Shown in pieces: positions 25,361-36,682 of a stretch of 64,000 bases of DNA. A program made the position numbers and the translations under genes. The stretch is from Cryptomeria japonica (lineage: Eukaryota; Streptophyta; Pinopsida; Cupressales; Cupressaceae): positions 264,645,192-264,709,191 of the forward strand of contig NC_081406.1 in the NCBI RefSeq assembly GCF_030272615.1, in the 5' to 3' direction. The notes under the pieces were generated by a model. The model ran no database searches and had not been told where the DNA came from. It worked only from the letters and a program-made list of their open reading frames with translations. The stretch's first letter is position 1; every line of letters starts with the position of its first letter.

Positions 25361-26736
25361 TGTAGCTAGGAAATGTGGAAATCATCAAAGCAAATAGGAA
25401 TTAGCCTGGTTCAATCACGAAAACTAAATTGCAATGACAACAATCCTAAAAACATTCAATGAAAACATGAAGACAAGACATTCTAAATGAAATATAAGCA
25501 AACCAAATGCAGATGTCTCCTTCATGTGGCTCCATTGTCCTTCTTTCTCCTTCAAATAGCTTTGTTTTGTGGATCTCACCTACAAGTGCATACGCATGAG
25601 ATGAAAGCAAGATTGACAAGATAGCATGATAGCATAAGGGTACTAGAAGCGTGATTGATTCGATTAGGGACTTTGATTGAATAAATTCATCCAATTTATA
25701 GACAAATTGGAGAAATGACAAGATTAGCATAAAGAGATTTGAAAGGAAATTTCAAATCAAGAATGACAATTATGACAAATTATGACAAATTTGCACTTTC
25801 TATGCAAGATTGATTGATTGTCAATTATGACAAATTGCTATGTCAAAATGGATTGATTGACAATTATGACAAATTGCTATGTCAAAATTGGTTGATTGAC
25901 AATTATGACAAATTTGCTATGTCATTCCCATGAAATTAGGAGAAATATAGGAGAAAATTGAAATTAGATGAATTAGAAATTAAGAAATTAGAAAATTGAT
26001 GAAAATTAGGAAATTAGGAAAATTAGAAAATTAGAAAATGAGGAAATTAGGAATTAAGTGAATTAATTAACAATTTTTCATTTATTAATCAATTCACAAA
26101 GAGGGAGGAATTAGTTAGCCAATTAAATAAACATTTAATTGTGACAAGAAGACTTAGGAACTATTTAACCTAGAGGGGGAAATGACAAACAAGGTTAAAT
26201 GACTAAATCATGAAACCCTAGAAGATGAATTAGAAATGCAAGGATGACAATTAAGTCTTGACAAAAGATAATTGATGTTGATTCGATCATGATTCTGATT
26301 AACAAAGGACCAATACTGATAAGTGATTTGATTGATAAATGTGCCAATTGACGAGGAACAATGACTAACTGATCCAAATTGACATGATTGAGAAGGACAA
26401 CGATCGATGACAAATCGATCGCAAGATGACAAGATTGACAAGGACACGGATCAACCAAAATCATGACTGGAGATTGTTATCAACAAGACCTAATTCGAAA
26501 GTGAGAAAAATGAGGAATGCAAAAGGACTCGATGCTCGCAAATGATAAAGACCAAGCGCGCAACATAGAAGAAATGTTAATGCAAAAACCCTAAAATAAG
26601 TCAATGCGTAGATGTTAAAGTATGACTCCACAAGCGTTGACCATTTTTAGATGTCTACATTTTGCCCCTCTTTGAGACAATGCAATTTTAAGCGTTGTTT
26701 CAAAGAACAATAATGAAAATGCCCCAGACGCTGACA
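25361..26736 (-). repeat. Right (5') LTR of element C
   Basis: Pairs with 16892-18267. Same termini and the same total length, with scattered substitutions and small compensating indels. The host frame (ORF2 of B) resumes directly to its right at 26737. Confidence 0.93.
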
Positions 26737-28384
26737 ATACATTTTTCAACATTCCATCCTTTGTAATTTCATCAATTAATTCAGCACGGGTCATTTTAGT
26801 CTTACCGGTTTCAGTATCATCACTCTTCTTCTTTTTGCTTGTGGTTGCCAGTGTAGATGTGACTGGTTTCCTCTTTTGTATAGGCTTTCTTGTCAGAGGT
26901 GGTGGTGCAATAGGTTTAGTTGCCTTTCTGACAAGTCTCCTCCTAGGCTCTACCTTCTTCTTCTCTATTGATGATTGATCCACTTTCTTTCTTTGTACCC
27001 TTCTGAAAGCTAGAGGTTCATTGTCCTCAGGGTCAGAATCAGAAGTGATGGTAGAAATGTAAGCTTCAGACTTCTTCACCTCTGCAGGTACTAGCCACTA
27101 CCGGTTATGCTGTCGGTTTGGATCCAGAACCCAATTGAGTGTCTATCTTATGAATTACATCCTGTACATAGGCAAACATCTTTCCTATTTTATTTTCTCT
27201 TCTCTTCCTATTTAAGCCTGTTTTCACTTCAAGGGTCTTCTCTTCTGCTGTGCCAAAACGCTTTGTTTTGTCATCCAATGGGGCTTCTAGCACATTTTTG
27301 CATAGAGTTCAAAAATGCTATCATCCACCTCATATCCAATCTCAGTAACCTAGATTGTCCTAGGTTCAACTGCCTCCATAAGAGTTTCATCGGTTTTCAC
27401 CATAAAACAAATAGATCAGTGGAGTACTTCTCCATTATTTTCTTTGATATTCTCTCCCTCTGTCTCATGTTTTTTTGGAATGTTTTGAAATACCCCCAAA
27501 TTTTCTCATCTCTACTGGTACCAAGACTAGTGATTTCTTCCTTGATCTGCATACCTACCAGTATGTCATGAGCCCAACGCTTCTTTCCAAGACCAAGTAG
27601 CTCATTTAGGAAGTAAAGCATCAAACATACAATGAGATTACCATATCTAAAAGTTCGTTTCTTAACTCCCTTGATTTTTCCAAGGTTCAATATCAATTCA
27701 TTCTTCATCCATTCACATAAATCATATTTTGCATTATTCCTCAACATTTGATATGCAGCATGAATACATGAACTAGCAACATAATTCAATTGGTTGGATT
27801 GAGTTACCTTATAACCTATTATCATGCTTGCAAATTTCATTAGTGTCGGTGATTGTGCTGATCCTCATTGATCTGCTATTACGAGTTGCATCGGTGAGTT
27901 TCTCGACCTCTGTGTTGGAAATTTTCTTGCCATGTTCTTGTCCAACTTTGGGTAAGTCGATGACTGCTTGAATAGACTCCTTGGTGATCTTGTAAGGCCG
28001 ATTCAACCAGATAACCTCATTGTGAACCCTGCTCAGAACGTATCTGATGACTTCATCCTTGAATTCTGGTATGTACAAAATACTGGTTAACCCTAGATCC
28101 TCAATTGCTTTGTATTTTAGTTTGATGGTTCTAGAGTCTCCCAGTATCACGAATTGATACATGATTTTGATGTTCTTTGTGCCTAGATCCTCCAGGGCGT
28201 AGTGAATGTATGCCCTCACATCTTCAACATACATCACACCATCAAGAACCCTAGAAAATGCTCCAGCAGAGTCTTATGTCTTAGCAATCAGGGAAACCTC
28301 CTTGAATATGGGCCTTAACCTATCCTTGACTTTGACAATGGTGGGGCTTGCAATGAAAGTAGGAGCTGAAGATCCATATGCCAT
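26737..28384 (-). pseudogene. Element B ORF2, N-terminal half
   Basis: Family not recognised. The ATG at 28382-28384 opens with MAYGSSAPTF. There is an in-frame stop near 28273 and a frame change near 27840, then further breaks near 27390 and 27100. The readable parts are: 27809-28237, with a VIRYVLSR..VIWLNRPYKIT..I..VIDLPKVG block; 27397-27840, an alpha-helical block with CIHAAYQML and RYGNLIVCLMLYFLN; then a basic Ser/Lys/Pro-rich linker (26740-27079) with an SDSDPEDNEP acidic patch. The pattern loosely recalls plant 'transposon protein' domains carried by non-autonomous retroelements, but I could not place it. With the C-terminal half the protein would be roughly 1000 residues. Confidence 0.62.
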
Positions 28385-28789
28385 TTTCAAAAAATACCAG
28401 AAAGTGAACATCGGTGGAAGATTCAGTGCTTCTCAGATAACTACTCAAAATCCTTTCACAATGCTTTTGCACGTTCTTAATTCACCTAAAATTTTCCTTT
28501 TATTTTCTCTATATGCTTGAATGCTCAGTGAGTGAAAATGAATTCACTTACCCTTTTTATCAGTGAGTAAAACCCTAATCTTTCTTTGTAATAAATGCTT
28601 CATGAACAACCCTATCGGGTGAACCTTTATCTATGATGAACATGAATCTCTAGATCTCCTTAGATCTCCTCCAAGGTAATATGCAAGATTTTGCAATGAC
28701 TTTGCCAACCCCTAAGGCTTATGCCTCAGTTACCGATGGAATTTCTTATCGGTGGAGGAATACCTGTTCTACCGGTGGAGTTACCAATG
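28385..28789. other. Spacer between element B ORF1 and ORF2
   Basis: No ORF was seen on the minus strand in frame with either neighbour. It separates the zinc-knuckle protein from ORF2. Confidence 0.5.
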
Positions 28790-29868
28790 TAGATCTATCT
28801 CCACTTGTTTCTTTAGATTTTCTAACCCATCTCTTGGTGTGATCTTGGTGTATTTCATCTATCTTCTACTTTACTTTCTCATTATCTTTATCATTGCTAA
28901 TCAGTTGAGTCTCGCTTATGTAGTATTTAGCAATATGACTTATTTTATTGCATGCATAACATGTAACATTGTTCTTCTAAATTGCTTTGACAAATCCGGT
29001 GTCATTACTTGACCTACAGTGATTTACAAAATGCCCAAACTTTCCACATGCATGACATTTAACATTCATTCTACAATCTTCTGATCTATGACCATATTTC
29101 TTGCAATTTGTGCATTGATCGGGAACAGAATTGTAGTTTTGATTTGCTTTATTTCTACATTGTTTATCCATATGCCCAAATTTATTGCAAACAAAACATC
29201 TACCATTGAATTTATAAGCATTAGATTGTCTTACTGGTTTCCTATGGTCTAATGAGTTCTCCATACCGGTTGCTCGATCTTCATTTGCAATACCGAAGCT
29301 TTCACCTTGTACAAATCCAAGTTCTCTAGAATCATCAATCTGCCTTTGTCTTTTCAATAAGTCATCCAACTGTGCAGCACTAATTCTGAATTTTTCTTTA
29401 TACTCACTTGCAGTAGTTAGATCATCTCTTAGAGTAGTTATTTGTCTTTCAAGTTCTTGTTCATTGTTCTAGGAGTGTGCCAAATCAATTCTCAACACAT
29501 TATTTTCATGAGTCAATCTACCACATTCATAAAATTTGTTCTTCAGAGATATAAAAAGATTATCTTCCTTCTTTTTTCTATCCTCAATATCCTTTGAGAA
29601 CCTCATAGTCAGATTTTCCATTTCATTCTTCATGAACATGTTTGCTTGACTTAGTTTCTGACATTGTTCCTTAAGTGCATTATTCTCCTCATCATCTGGG
29701 TTTTGCAAAAGTTCCTTTCTCTTGGCTTGAGCTGATGATAACCTTTCTTGTAGGATAAGAATGAACTCATTGGCAGAATTCAATTCATCTTGCAATTTAA
29801 AGTTCTTTATTCTTTCAGCATCATAATTTTCAAGAGTGATCTCAAGTTGGTTGCTTCTCCATAGCCAT
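28790..29868 (-). pseudogene. Element B ORF1, coiled-coil protein with four CCHC zinc knuckles
   Basis: A gag-like nucleic-acid-binding protein. From the ATG at 29866-29868 there is an early frame slip near 29850, then a long Glu/Lys/Leu/Asn-rich coiled coil (29795-29469 and on to about 29380). Then come three CX2CX4HX4C knuckles: CFVCNKFGHMDKQC, CTNCKKYGHRSEDC and CHACGKFGHFVNHC. Past a TAG at about 28977 the same frame gives a fourth, CYACNKISHIAKYY, whose last Cys has become Tyr. It then runs to a KRWVRKSKE motif that resembles the WV(P/K)K motif after the knuckle of Copia gags. The capsid-like UBN2 part of a normal Copia gag is absent. It lies just downstream of the primer site, where gag is expected. 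Confidence 0.78.
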
Positions 29869-29927
29869 GTTCAAAAATTTTGGTTTTAGGATCTTCCTCA
29901 AGCTGTTAAACTTTTCTGAGGTCCCAA

Positions 29928-29939
29928 GCTCTAATACCA
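29928..29939 (-). promoter_or_regulatory. Primer-binding site of element B
   Basis: The minus strand reads TGGTATTAGAGC, one base different from the tRNA-Met site of Copia D. It lies two bases from the 5' LTR. Confidence 0.85.
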
Positions 29940-29941
29940 AT

Positions 29942-30830
29942 TATTGGGATCCAAGAACACTAAGAGGGGGGGGTGAATCAGTGTTCTATCGATAACACAA
30001 TATTTTATCATTTTATACCACACACATATAAATCGGTAAACTAATAAACATATAATATGAAGAAAATAAACCATCCACATAAATGAACACCATAACACAG
30101 AGAATTTATACATGGAAAACCTCAAAGAGGAAAAACCACGGTGGGATTTGTGACCCACAATATCAGTTCACTGGCCATATGAAAGGATATTACATATAAT
30201 GGGGGCCTGCACATGCAGGAAGGCACATTGCCTAGAGCATACTGCTCATCACTAAAGAGTCTCACTAACTACAAGTTTTTGCTGAAGTAAAACAATAAAA
30301 TTGAACTCAAAAATGCATCTGCTATGCCAAATAGAGTTTCGGTTCTAGCTCTGCACTATACCGGTTCATAAACCCTGAACACTACTATCGGTATCTCTTC
30401 TCCTCCAAAAATGCTTTCCAAACTATCTACAAATCATTGCATGATATAACATTCACATACAAATGATCTACATACATATACTTTGCATTATGCAGTTTTT
30501 TTGTATTCTCCTATGTCATATTCAAAATGACCTAGTAGACTGACCTATATACTCGTACAAATAATATGCCTTATGTCATCTTAAAATACATTATAAAAGT
30601 TATTCAATGCCGACCTCGACAATAATTACGAAATGATTTTCTAAATAAGTGTTCCTTGATGTCGGCTTCCTTGAAGTATTGATGTCGGTGCCGGTGCCGG
30701 TGCCAGTGCAGGTGTAGCCCTAAATGCTCCAAAGCCGGTATATGCCTCCTAATGTCAGTAAATGATTTCCATCTAATCTTGTTGCCATCAATGACAACAA
30801 AATGAATCTGATGAGTGTCAATTTCCAACA
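29942..30830 (-). repeat. 5' LTR of element B
   Basis: Pairs with 14227-15128. The first dinucleotide on the plus strand is TA instead of TG, a terminal mutation that would impair integration of progeny. The shared ggaaaaaccacggtggg block is at 30128-30144. The target duplication TTACC follows at 30831. Confidence 0.92.
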
Positions 30831-30835
30831 TTACC

Positions 30836-31416
30836 AACACTATTTAAATGAAAGATATTACCTTTAGTCTTTGTACCTGATGCAATTTCGATTCTAAAAC
30901 TACCCGAGATTCTACAATTGCCATTGTTGAATTGAAGATCATATCCCTCATCAACCATCTGTCCAAAACTCAAAATATTATGCTTTAGACCTTGTACATA
31001 CAAGACATCATCAATATTGTACTTACCATCAAGAGAAATAGATCCTATACCACAGATTATACTAGCTTTATCATCACCAAACTTCACAATGCCACCTTCA
31101 TACTTTTCCAAACTCGCAAACTTACTCTTATCACCTATCATATGGTGAGAGCATCCACTGTCAATCACCCATTCATCTTTCTCTCCAGCTTGTGCAACCA
31201 AAGCTCTTTCCACATTCATGCAGCTAATAAAGTCAGTAGGCATTGGATCATCTTCCTTGATAGCAATAAACACCCATTCATTATCACTTGAAACCCCTTT
31301 ATTAGATTCATTATTTGTCACACCTTCATCGACAACATAATAACATCTCTTCTGAAATCTAGGTTTGTTAGGTATTGGCTTAGGAACTCTTTCCGGACAC
31401 CTTGAGGAAAAATGAC
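30836..31416 (-). pseudogene. Copia A protease region
   Basis: The minus-strand frame contains the aspartic protease active site WVIDSGCSHHM, with the catalytic Asp in DSG, followed by a GDDKASIICGIGSISLDGKYNIDDVLYV block. The GAG-pre-integrase spacer (LKHNILSFGQ, then KGNIFHLN) continues to the edge of element B. This is the normal Copia order. The reading is open for about 200 codons and joins the integrase at 14221 after removal of B. Confidence 0.92.
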
Positions 31417-32253
31417 CTATCTTATTGCAAGAAAAATAGTTAAGAAGCAATTTCTCTTCATACTTATTGGCTCTTTTGGGTAATCTCTTGGCAATAAGGG
31501 CTTCAAGCTCCTCAAGCTCTCACTCTTCTTATTCAATTTCCTTCCTCTCCTTCTCATATCTAGACATCCCTCTTGAAGAACTTTCTTTTGGATCATATCT
31601 CTGTTAATCTTTTGTGGAAACAGTAGCCTTGAATACGATTCTACCTTAGGAAGAGAATCACCAAACTCACTCATCTCAATGGCTAAAAGCTTACCAATCA
31701 ACATGTCCCCAGTTACATCTATCATAGTTATGATCTCCTCAATAGAAGTAACTTTATTCTTGTAGGATGCAGGCAAATATCTGAGCACTTTAGCAACAAT
31801 CTCTAATTCTTCCAACTTTCTATCGGTACATCTGATATTGCACACAAGTTCATTCACCTTTTACATGTCAGAAGTGATGTTCTCATCTTTGCTCATCCTC
31901 AACATCTCATATTTTCCCTTTAGAATCTACAACTTGGAAATCTTCACATAATTGTCACCTTCATACAAGGTTTCCAACTTCTTCCAGATCTCATGAGCAG
32001 TCTACATTTCCATAACATTTGTCATCTCAGAGTCAATTAGAGCACTCAACAATGTTTCCTTAGCCCTAATATTCTATTCAACACTTTTGATCTCATCTAG
32101 AGTTGAAGGGCCATTTGTAGGAATGGTATACTTGCTTTTAATAATATCTTAGTAAGGTTCACCAATGCATCTCAGATGACACTCCATGTGATTCTTCCAA
32201 AGAGAGTAGTTGGTACCATCAAATCTCAGATTGTCCTTCTTGTAAGTTGTCAT
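31417..32253 (-). pseudogene. Copia A gag
   Basis: Copia gag starting at the ATG at 32251-32253 (MTTYKKDNLRFDG). It shows W-K-N-H-M-E-C-H-L, SALIDSEMTNVM, IWKKLETLYEGD and, in the readable stretch 31417-31857, LRYLPASYKNKVTSIEE. Several TAG/TGA codons interrupt it. A frame change leads into the zinc knuckle at about 31390-31440, where the first Cys is replaced by Tyr (YFSCNKIGHFSSRC), so the nucleocapsid motif is also damaged. Confidence 0.88.
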
Positions 32254-32294
32254 CTCCAATCACCTCAAGAGATTAAGCTTTTTTGGAGGAACCT

Positions 32295-32306
32295 ACTCTG
32301 ATACCA
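32295..32306 (-). promoter_or_regulatory. Primer-binding site of Copia A
   Basis: The minus strand reads TGGTATCAGAGT, a one-base variant of the tRNA-Met site, two bases from the LTR. Confidence 0.88.
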
Positions 32307-32308
32307 AT

Positions 32309-33649
32309 TGATGGAAATAGGGCAGACAGCTAGGAGGGGGGGTTAATCAGTTGTCTCAAAAACTCAAGCAACTTAAACTTATTCTCATATCTGATAATTA
32401 AACATGAAAGCATAGATCAACAACACATCATAAACCCACATAACACCAATATTTTTGATGTGGAAACCCGATTAACGGAAAAACCACAGTGGGGATGAAC
32501 CCACAAAATAGGTATACTCTATTAGAAGTATTACAATGGGGAATGCACATGCATTCAGACACACTTCCTAGAGCTCACTGCTCAAAATATGAAGGCTCAC
32601 TACCTGGGGAAGGCTCATTTCCTATACAAACAATCACAGATCACATCCAAAAATTATGAACAGTGAAATAGCATCTCCTTAATGCCTAGTTTAGTTCCAT
32701 TAAAGTACAAAACAAATTTCTTCTTCACACTTCTCTCTTCCTTCAAAAGATGTATACATTTAGTGCACATACACTCATCCATACACACCTCCGAATACAA
32801 GGTTATTACAATTATTTATACATGACATCAACCTTGGAGAAATCATCAAGTTTGACTCAACACTCACCACCTAATTACAAAAGTACAATCATACTCAATA
32901 CAAAATTACATGCAGACCAAGCAATGTCGGTCAAGACATAGCATAGACCCAAATATTTCACCTCGAACACATTACACTTCCAAGAATTATGCCTCGAACA
33001 TCCACGACACATTACAAGCATTTGATCGACCAAGAACATGAAGAACACCAGCGTACCAAAGTAAAACATCAATTATAAGCTCAACGATCAATGTGGGCCA
33101 TCAACACAAAAGGAAAATGATCCAATGACATCCATAAGCATCATGAATTACCATAGAAACATCCGCACCAACATAAATTACTAGAATCACCAACATCTTC
33201 ATACTAAACCTCAGGAACACTAACTACAATGACTGTCAACTTTGAAAAATCACTTGCAGACCTCCAAACCATGAACCACTTGAATAGAGGACGCATAACA
33301 TCATCCCAAACATACCTCCAAATCCAAAAAACAAGATATTGCAATGCGGAGCAATGCAGATCAAAATATAGTCACTATGTCACCATTGAACAATTAAAAA
33401 ATCAGCCAAAACACAGATACCCATAACTCAATCAAATATTCATGCGAACCTCTGAAACTTGAACTGAATCAACTATAGGAAACCCTCTACAAACCCTTTA
33501 ATCTACAAAAACTGATCTTCATCATGTTGAACAAACTAACTCACTGAACTTTATTGTATCATTGTCTCAAACAAAGAAATATGTTGACATTAGTGACAAG
33601 ACATCTCTCAAATAACTCTCAAGCACATATTTGCAACATTCTTCCAATA
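32309..33649 (-). repeat. 5' LTR of Copia A
   Basis: Pairs with 9870-11210 and has the same length of 1341 bp. Its far end reads CCAATA instead of CCAACA, a mutated terminus. Confidence 0.92.
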
Positions 33650-33654
33650 GTTTT

Positions 33655-34402
33655 CTAAAAAAATATAGCTCTTTTATGATCATGAAAAAAAAATTAATGA
33701 CTAACTAATAAGAAACTTAATTGTGATGTTGTATTTGTTATTTTCACTATAGATTGGACACGTGTCAAGTTTTCATCCATCTTACCTACCATCACCACTA
33801 GAGAGGAATAATCACTTCGACTATGACTAATAACACATGTTTCTAATATTTCTTGTATCATTTTTCTCATATTTAATCTTCTTAAAGGGGGGGGGGGGCA
33901 GGTGTTCATAAAGGCTTCATGTTAGGTTGTTGGGTCCTTGGCATTAGTTGAATGGTGTGATCACGATCTATTTTTAGAAGAATTAATTTAGAATATCATA
34001 AAGGAGTATTGAATGTTTCTTCACAATCACTATAGGTTTGGTGATGTAGGCCATTTGTTGGTTGTACCTCTATTGAAATTTGTTGATCCACAAATACATT
34101 AAAACCCTTGTTATTTAGAAGCTTCTGCATCTAATGAAAACTAGTCAATTGTGGTGATGTTCCATGTAGTCCATGAAGTTCAAATTTTCCTACCATTTGA
34201 TTGGAAAAGGATGAAAATATCTTGAAAAACAATCTCATTCATTCCAAATGTAATCAATCATTGGACTCCCAAACTAATATTAGCTTCATTTGCAAGAATG
34301 GAAAACATAGGACTATCTAGTTGATATTCTACAATTGAGAGCTTAATACTATGTCATCTTCTAGAGTAATTAACTATTCCACTATCTACAATCATGACTT
34401 AA
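33655..34402 (-). pseudogene. Ty3/Gypsy protease and RT relic, upstream half
   Basis: On the minus strand, in shifting frames, a Gypsy aspartic protease segment begins near 34400 (IVDSG). It continues with an LGVQ-type block, an LGVQWL-like motif with its Trp replaced by a stop, and a GRKFELHG-like stretch. The RT N-terminal motif follows at about 33880-33800: MIQEILETCVISHSRSDYSS. The segment ends in ELYFF at the insertion site of Copia A and resumes at 9869. Many stops and frame changes show it is the oldest element of the stack. Confidence 0.78.
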
Positions 34403-36660
34403 AACACTAATGATAGATAGAAAAAGAAATATAAATAAATGGATAATTTACTATTGAGGAAGTTATGTGTACTATGAAAATAAATTAATATTGTCTTCTA
34501 TTTTTTTAAAACCCACTACCTAGAGGGTTTGTGGATTGCTAATGCCTTAAAATGAATGCAAAAAAAATTTGGTTGTGTTTCTTTAGTTTCTTCCACTATC
34601 TCCTTATCAATCTCCCATGCCAAGTCAAATGGATAATTATTCCCTCTTGCTAACTACCACTCACTTCCACTTCAACTCAAAATCGCCTTTTCATGACTAA
34701 GCCAATCAATCCACCTCACTCCCAATAAATTCAATTTACAACCTAGTCATCTCTCCTAACAGATCAATCAAGTCACTTGAATAATCAATCAATTCCAATC
34801 ACATGAACAATCAACTCTCAATCCAATTGTCTCAACGATCCTCAACCATTGATCCTTCTACTAATATTTGAATCTAAACCATTGATCCATATCATGAAAT
34901 CTATAAAATAAAATCTCATTCTCATTCATCAACAACCTCAGTCTTTAAATTTTTTTCTATCACATTGTAGGAAAAGTGTTATGATCTTGAGACCCATCAC
35001 ATACAACACAAAATGGAGAAGAGCAATAGAGGCATCTTGCTTGAATTCGAAATTGGTTTGCATTTCCTTTTGAATAATTAATTTGTTGAATTCATTTGCA
35101 ATCCTTTATTGATTACAATTGAGAATTTAGTGAGTGATCTAATTTTGTGGTTGCTCGTTAAGTAATTTATTAGAACAATTTATTTTCTTGACACTTATGT
35201 CCCCAACTATACTTGTTATCACAATTAAAGCATAACCCTTTTTTAATTTTATCTTAAACTTATTTTATCCACACTTATTTCCCCAACTATACTCACTATC
35301 ACATTTAAAGCATAACCCTTTTGTTAAATTGCATCTTCAATTTATTAATATAGTAGGTTGAATAAATTACTATGTAAGAGTGTTTATATCTTTAAAGCTT
35401 ATAATTCCTTGCCTTATCCTAGCCAAAAAATATTTCTCTACCTACCTACCATAATCATTGATCAAAACATAAAGTTAAATTGAACATGTCCACCTCATAT
35501 TTGATGTGGTCCTTTAGATCCTTTAGATATAATTCATTCATATTTCTTCATAATATACTCTGATCTTAAAGACAAGGTTTGAAATTGCTAAATATAGATT
35601 TTACCAATACTTGTTTGTTTAAGCTTTATGATCTAGATAGAGTAACTATCCATAATATTGTTAACATAATGTTTCATGAGTACCTTTTGGAAAATAGACC
35701 ATGTGACAACACATTCCTTCTTTCTTCTCTTTGTGTAGCCAACAATACCAAATGAATCATCACGGTTCCAACTATAAGAATGTCATTGAAACTTTTTATT
35801 GATACATAACATGATGAAGATCAAAGAATTGCATTTGGAATGATAAGTGCTTGGATCATTTTCACCAAAATCAGTGATTTTTTGGGTGGCTAATATTCGC
35901 CAATTGGCTATTTTTTTAAATTTGGGAATCAAAATTTGGCTAATAAGTTCAACTTCTAAGGTGACCTTAATCGCCACATTTTTCCAAATTTTTATTTTAG
36001 TGTTATTCAAATCGCCAAATAATTTTTTTTATTAATTTTTTTTAACTCAAATATTCACCACAATATTCGATACATGATTGGATCAAATTTGCCAATAATT
36101 TATTGTAAAAATCTAAATTAATTCACCAATAATATATCATAATTATTAGTTACTTTAGGGTTATCAACAATCTTTAGTTGTCACCATTGATTTAAAATAT
36201 GATCTAATTATCTCCATTGTATTCCATGAGGTAAATTGCACCTACAAGTTGTAATGCTTGTGGGGATTGAAATTGATTTTGTATTGTTCACCTTAATGAA
36301 AATCAATGGTCTAAAAGAAATTTTTGGCCCCATGAGTATTACAAATTGTTGGTACATTTTATCTCACAAAATACAAATAGGGCTATTAGATTATTTTAAT
36401 TAATGGTGAAAACTAAATAAAGTAGAGTTTACCCCTTAAACTCATTAGTGATTTCCACCTTCAGGCCTCTACTTTTCTATTATAAAAAATATTTTTTAAA
36501 ATGAAGGGATTTGCAATAGTAATTAATGCATACTCTTTTTTTTTTGTTATCAGTATTAATGCATACTCTTATTATTTTCCAAGATTCACCAATATTTTCT
36601 ACCAAAAAAAAATTATATAAAAATATTCGCTAATAAGAACAACATATATGCAACTACTCT
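34403..36660. other. No gene seen; AT-rich repeats
   Basis: AT-rich sequence with only chance ORFs. It contains an 80-bp tandem pair at 35191-35345 and a short inverted-like zone of 'ttggc/gccaa' near 35880-35960. The gag and LTR of the Gypsy relic would be expected to its right, but I could not recognise them. A very weak resemblance to a Copia integrase on the minus strand at 35400-35760 was not counted. Confidence 0.6.
35191..35345. repeat. 80-bp tandem duplication
   Basis: Copies start at 35191 and 35271 (acacttat(g/t)tccccaactata), with about ten percent differences. Confidence 0.8.
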
Positions 36661-36682
36661 AAAATATGAAAATATCAGATAA

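Larger units (their letters stand above)
16892..26736 (-). mobile_element. Non-autonomous LTR element C
   Basis: Two LTRs of exactly 1376 bp (16892-18267 and 25361-26736) run from TGTAGCTAGG to GCTGACA on the plus strand, so TG..CA termini are present. The internal 7.1 kb carries one long minus-strand frame and no recognisable gag zinc knuckle, protease, RT or integrase. A purine run (minus GAGGGGGC, 18278-18285) about 11 bp from the left LTR suits a polypurine tract for minus orientation. No standard TGG primer site was found next to the right LTR. The 5-bp flanks differ (CTTAG, ATACA), but ATAC occurs on both sides, offset by four bases on the left. It is inserted in ORF2 of B. Confidence 0.85.
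14222..30835 (-). mobile_element. Non-autonomous Copia-like element B (holding element C)
   Basis: B spans 14227-30830 and is flanked on both sides by TTACC (14222-14226 and 30831-30835), a perfect 5-bp duplication. The LTRs are 14227-15128 (902 bp) and 29942-30830 (889 bp). Termini are TGTTGG..CCAACA; the right copy starts TATTGG by mutation. A tRNA-Met primer site lies beside the right LTR and a polypurine tract beside the left. Removing C (16892-26736) leaves about 6.8 kb with two decayed ORFs and no protease, integrase, RT or RNase H that I can recognise. Its LTR blocks, primer site and polypurine tract resemble those of Copia A, so I infer mobilisation in trans by a Copia element. Confidence 0.88.
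9865..33654 (-). mobile_element. Copia element A (with nested B and C)
   Basis: A spans 9870-33649 and is oriented on the minus strand. Its two LTRs are both 1341 bp (9870-11210 and 32309-33649). Direct flanks are CTTTT (9865-9869) and GTTTT (33650-33654), a 5-bp target duplication with one mismatch. A primer-binding site sits beside the right LTR and a polypurine tract beside the left one. After subtracting B (14227-30830), about 7.2 kb remains. It encodes gag, protease, integrase, RT and RNase H in Copia order, all carrying stops or frameshifts. The host is a Gypsy RT gene, whose frame resumes across the site. Confidence 0.9.

Noticed and set aside
35400-35760. Faint Copia integrase-like reading on the minus strand
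   Set aside because: Only scattered residues fit, with frequent stops and no catalytic triad.
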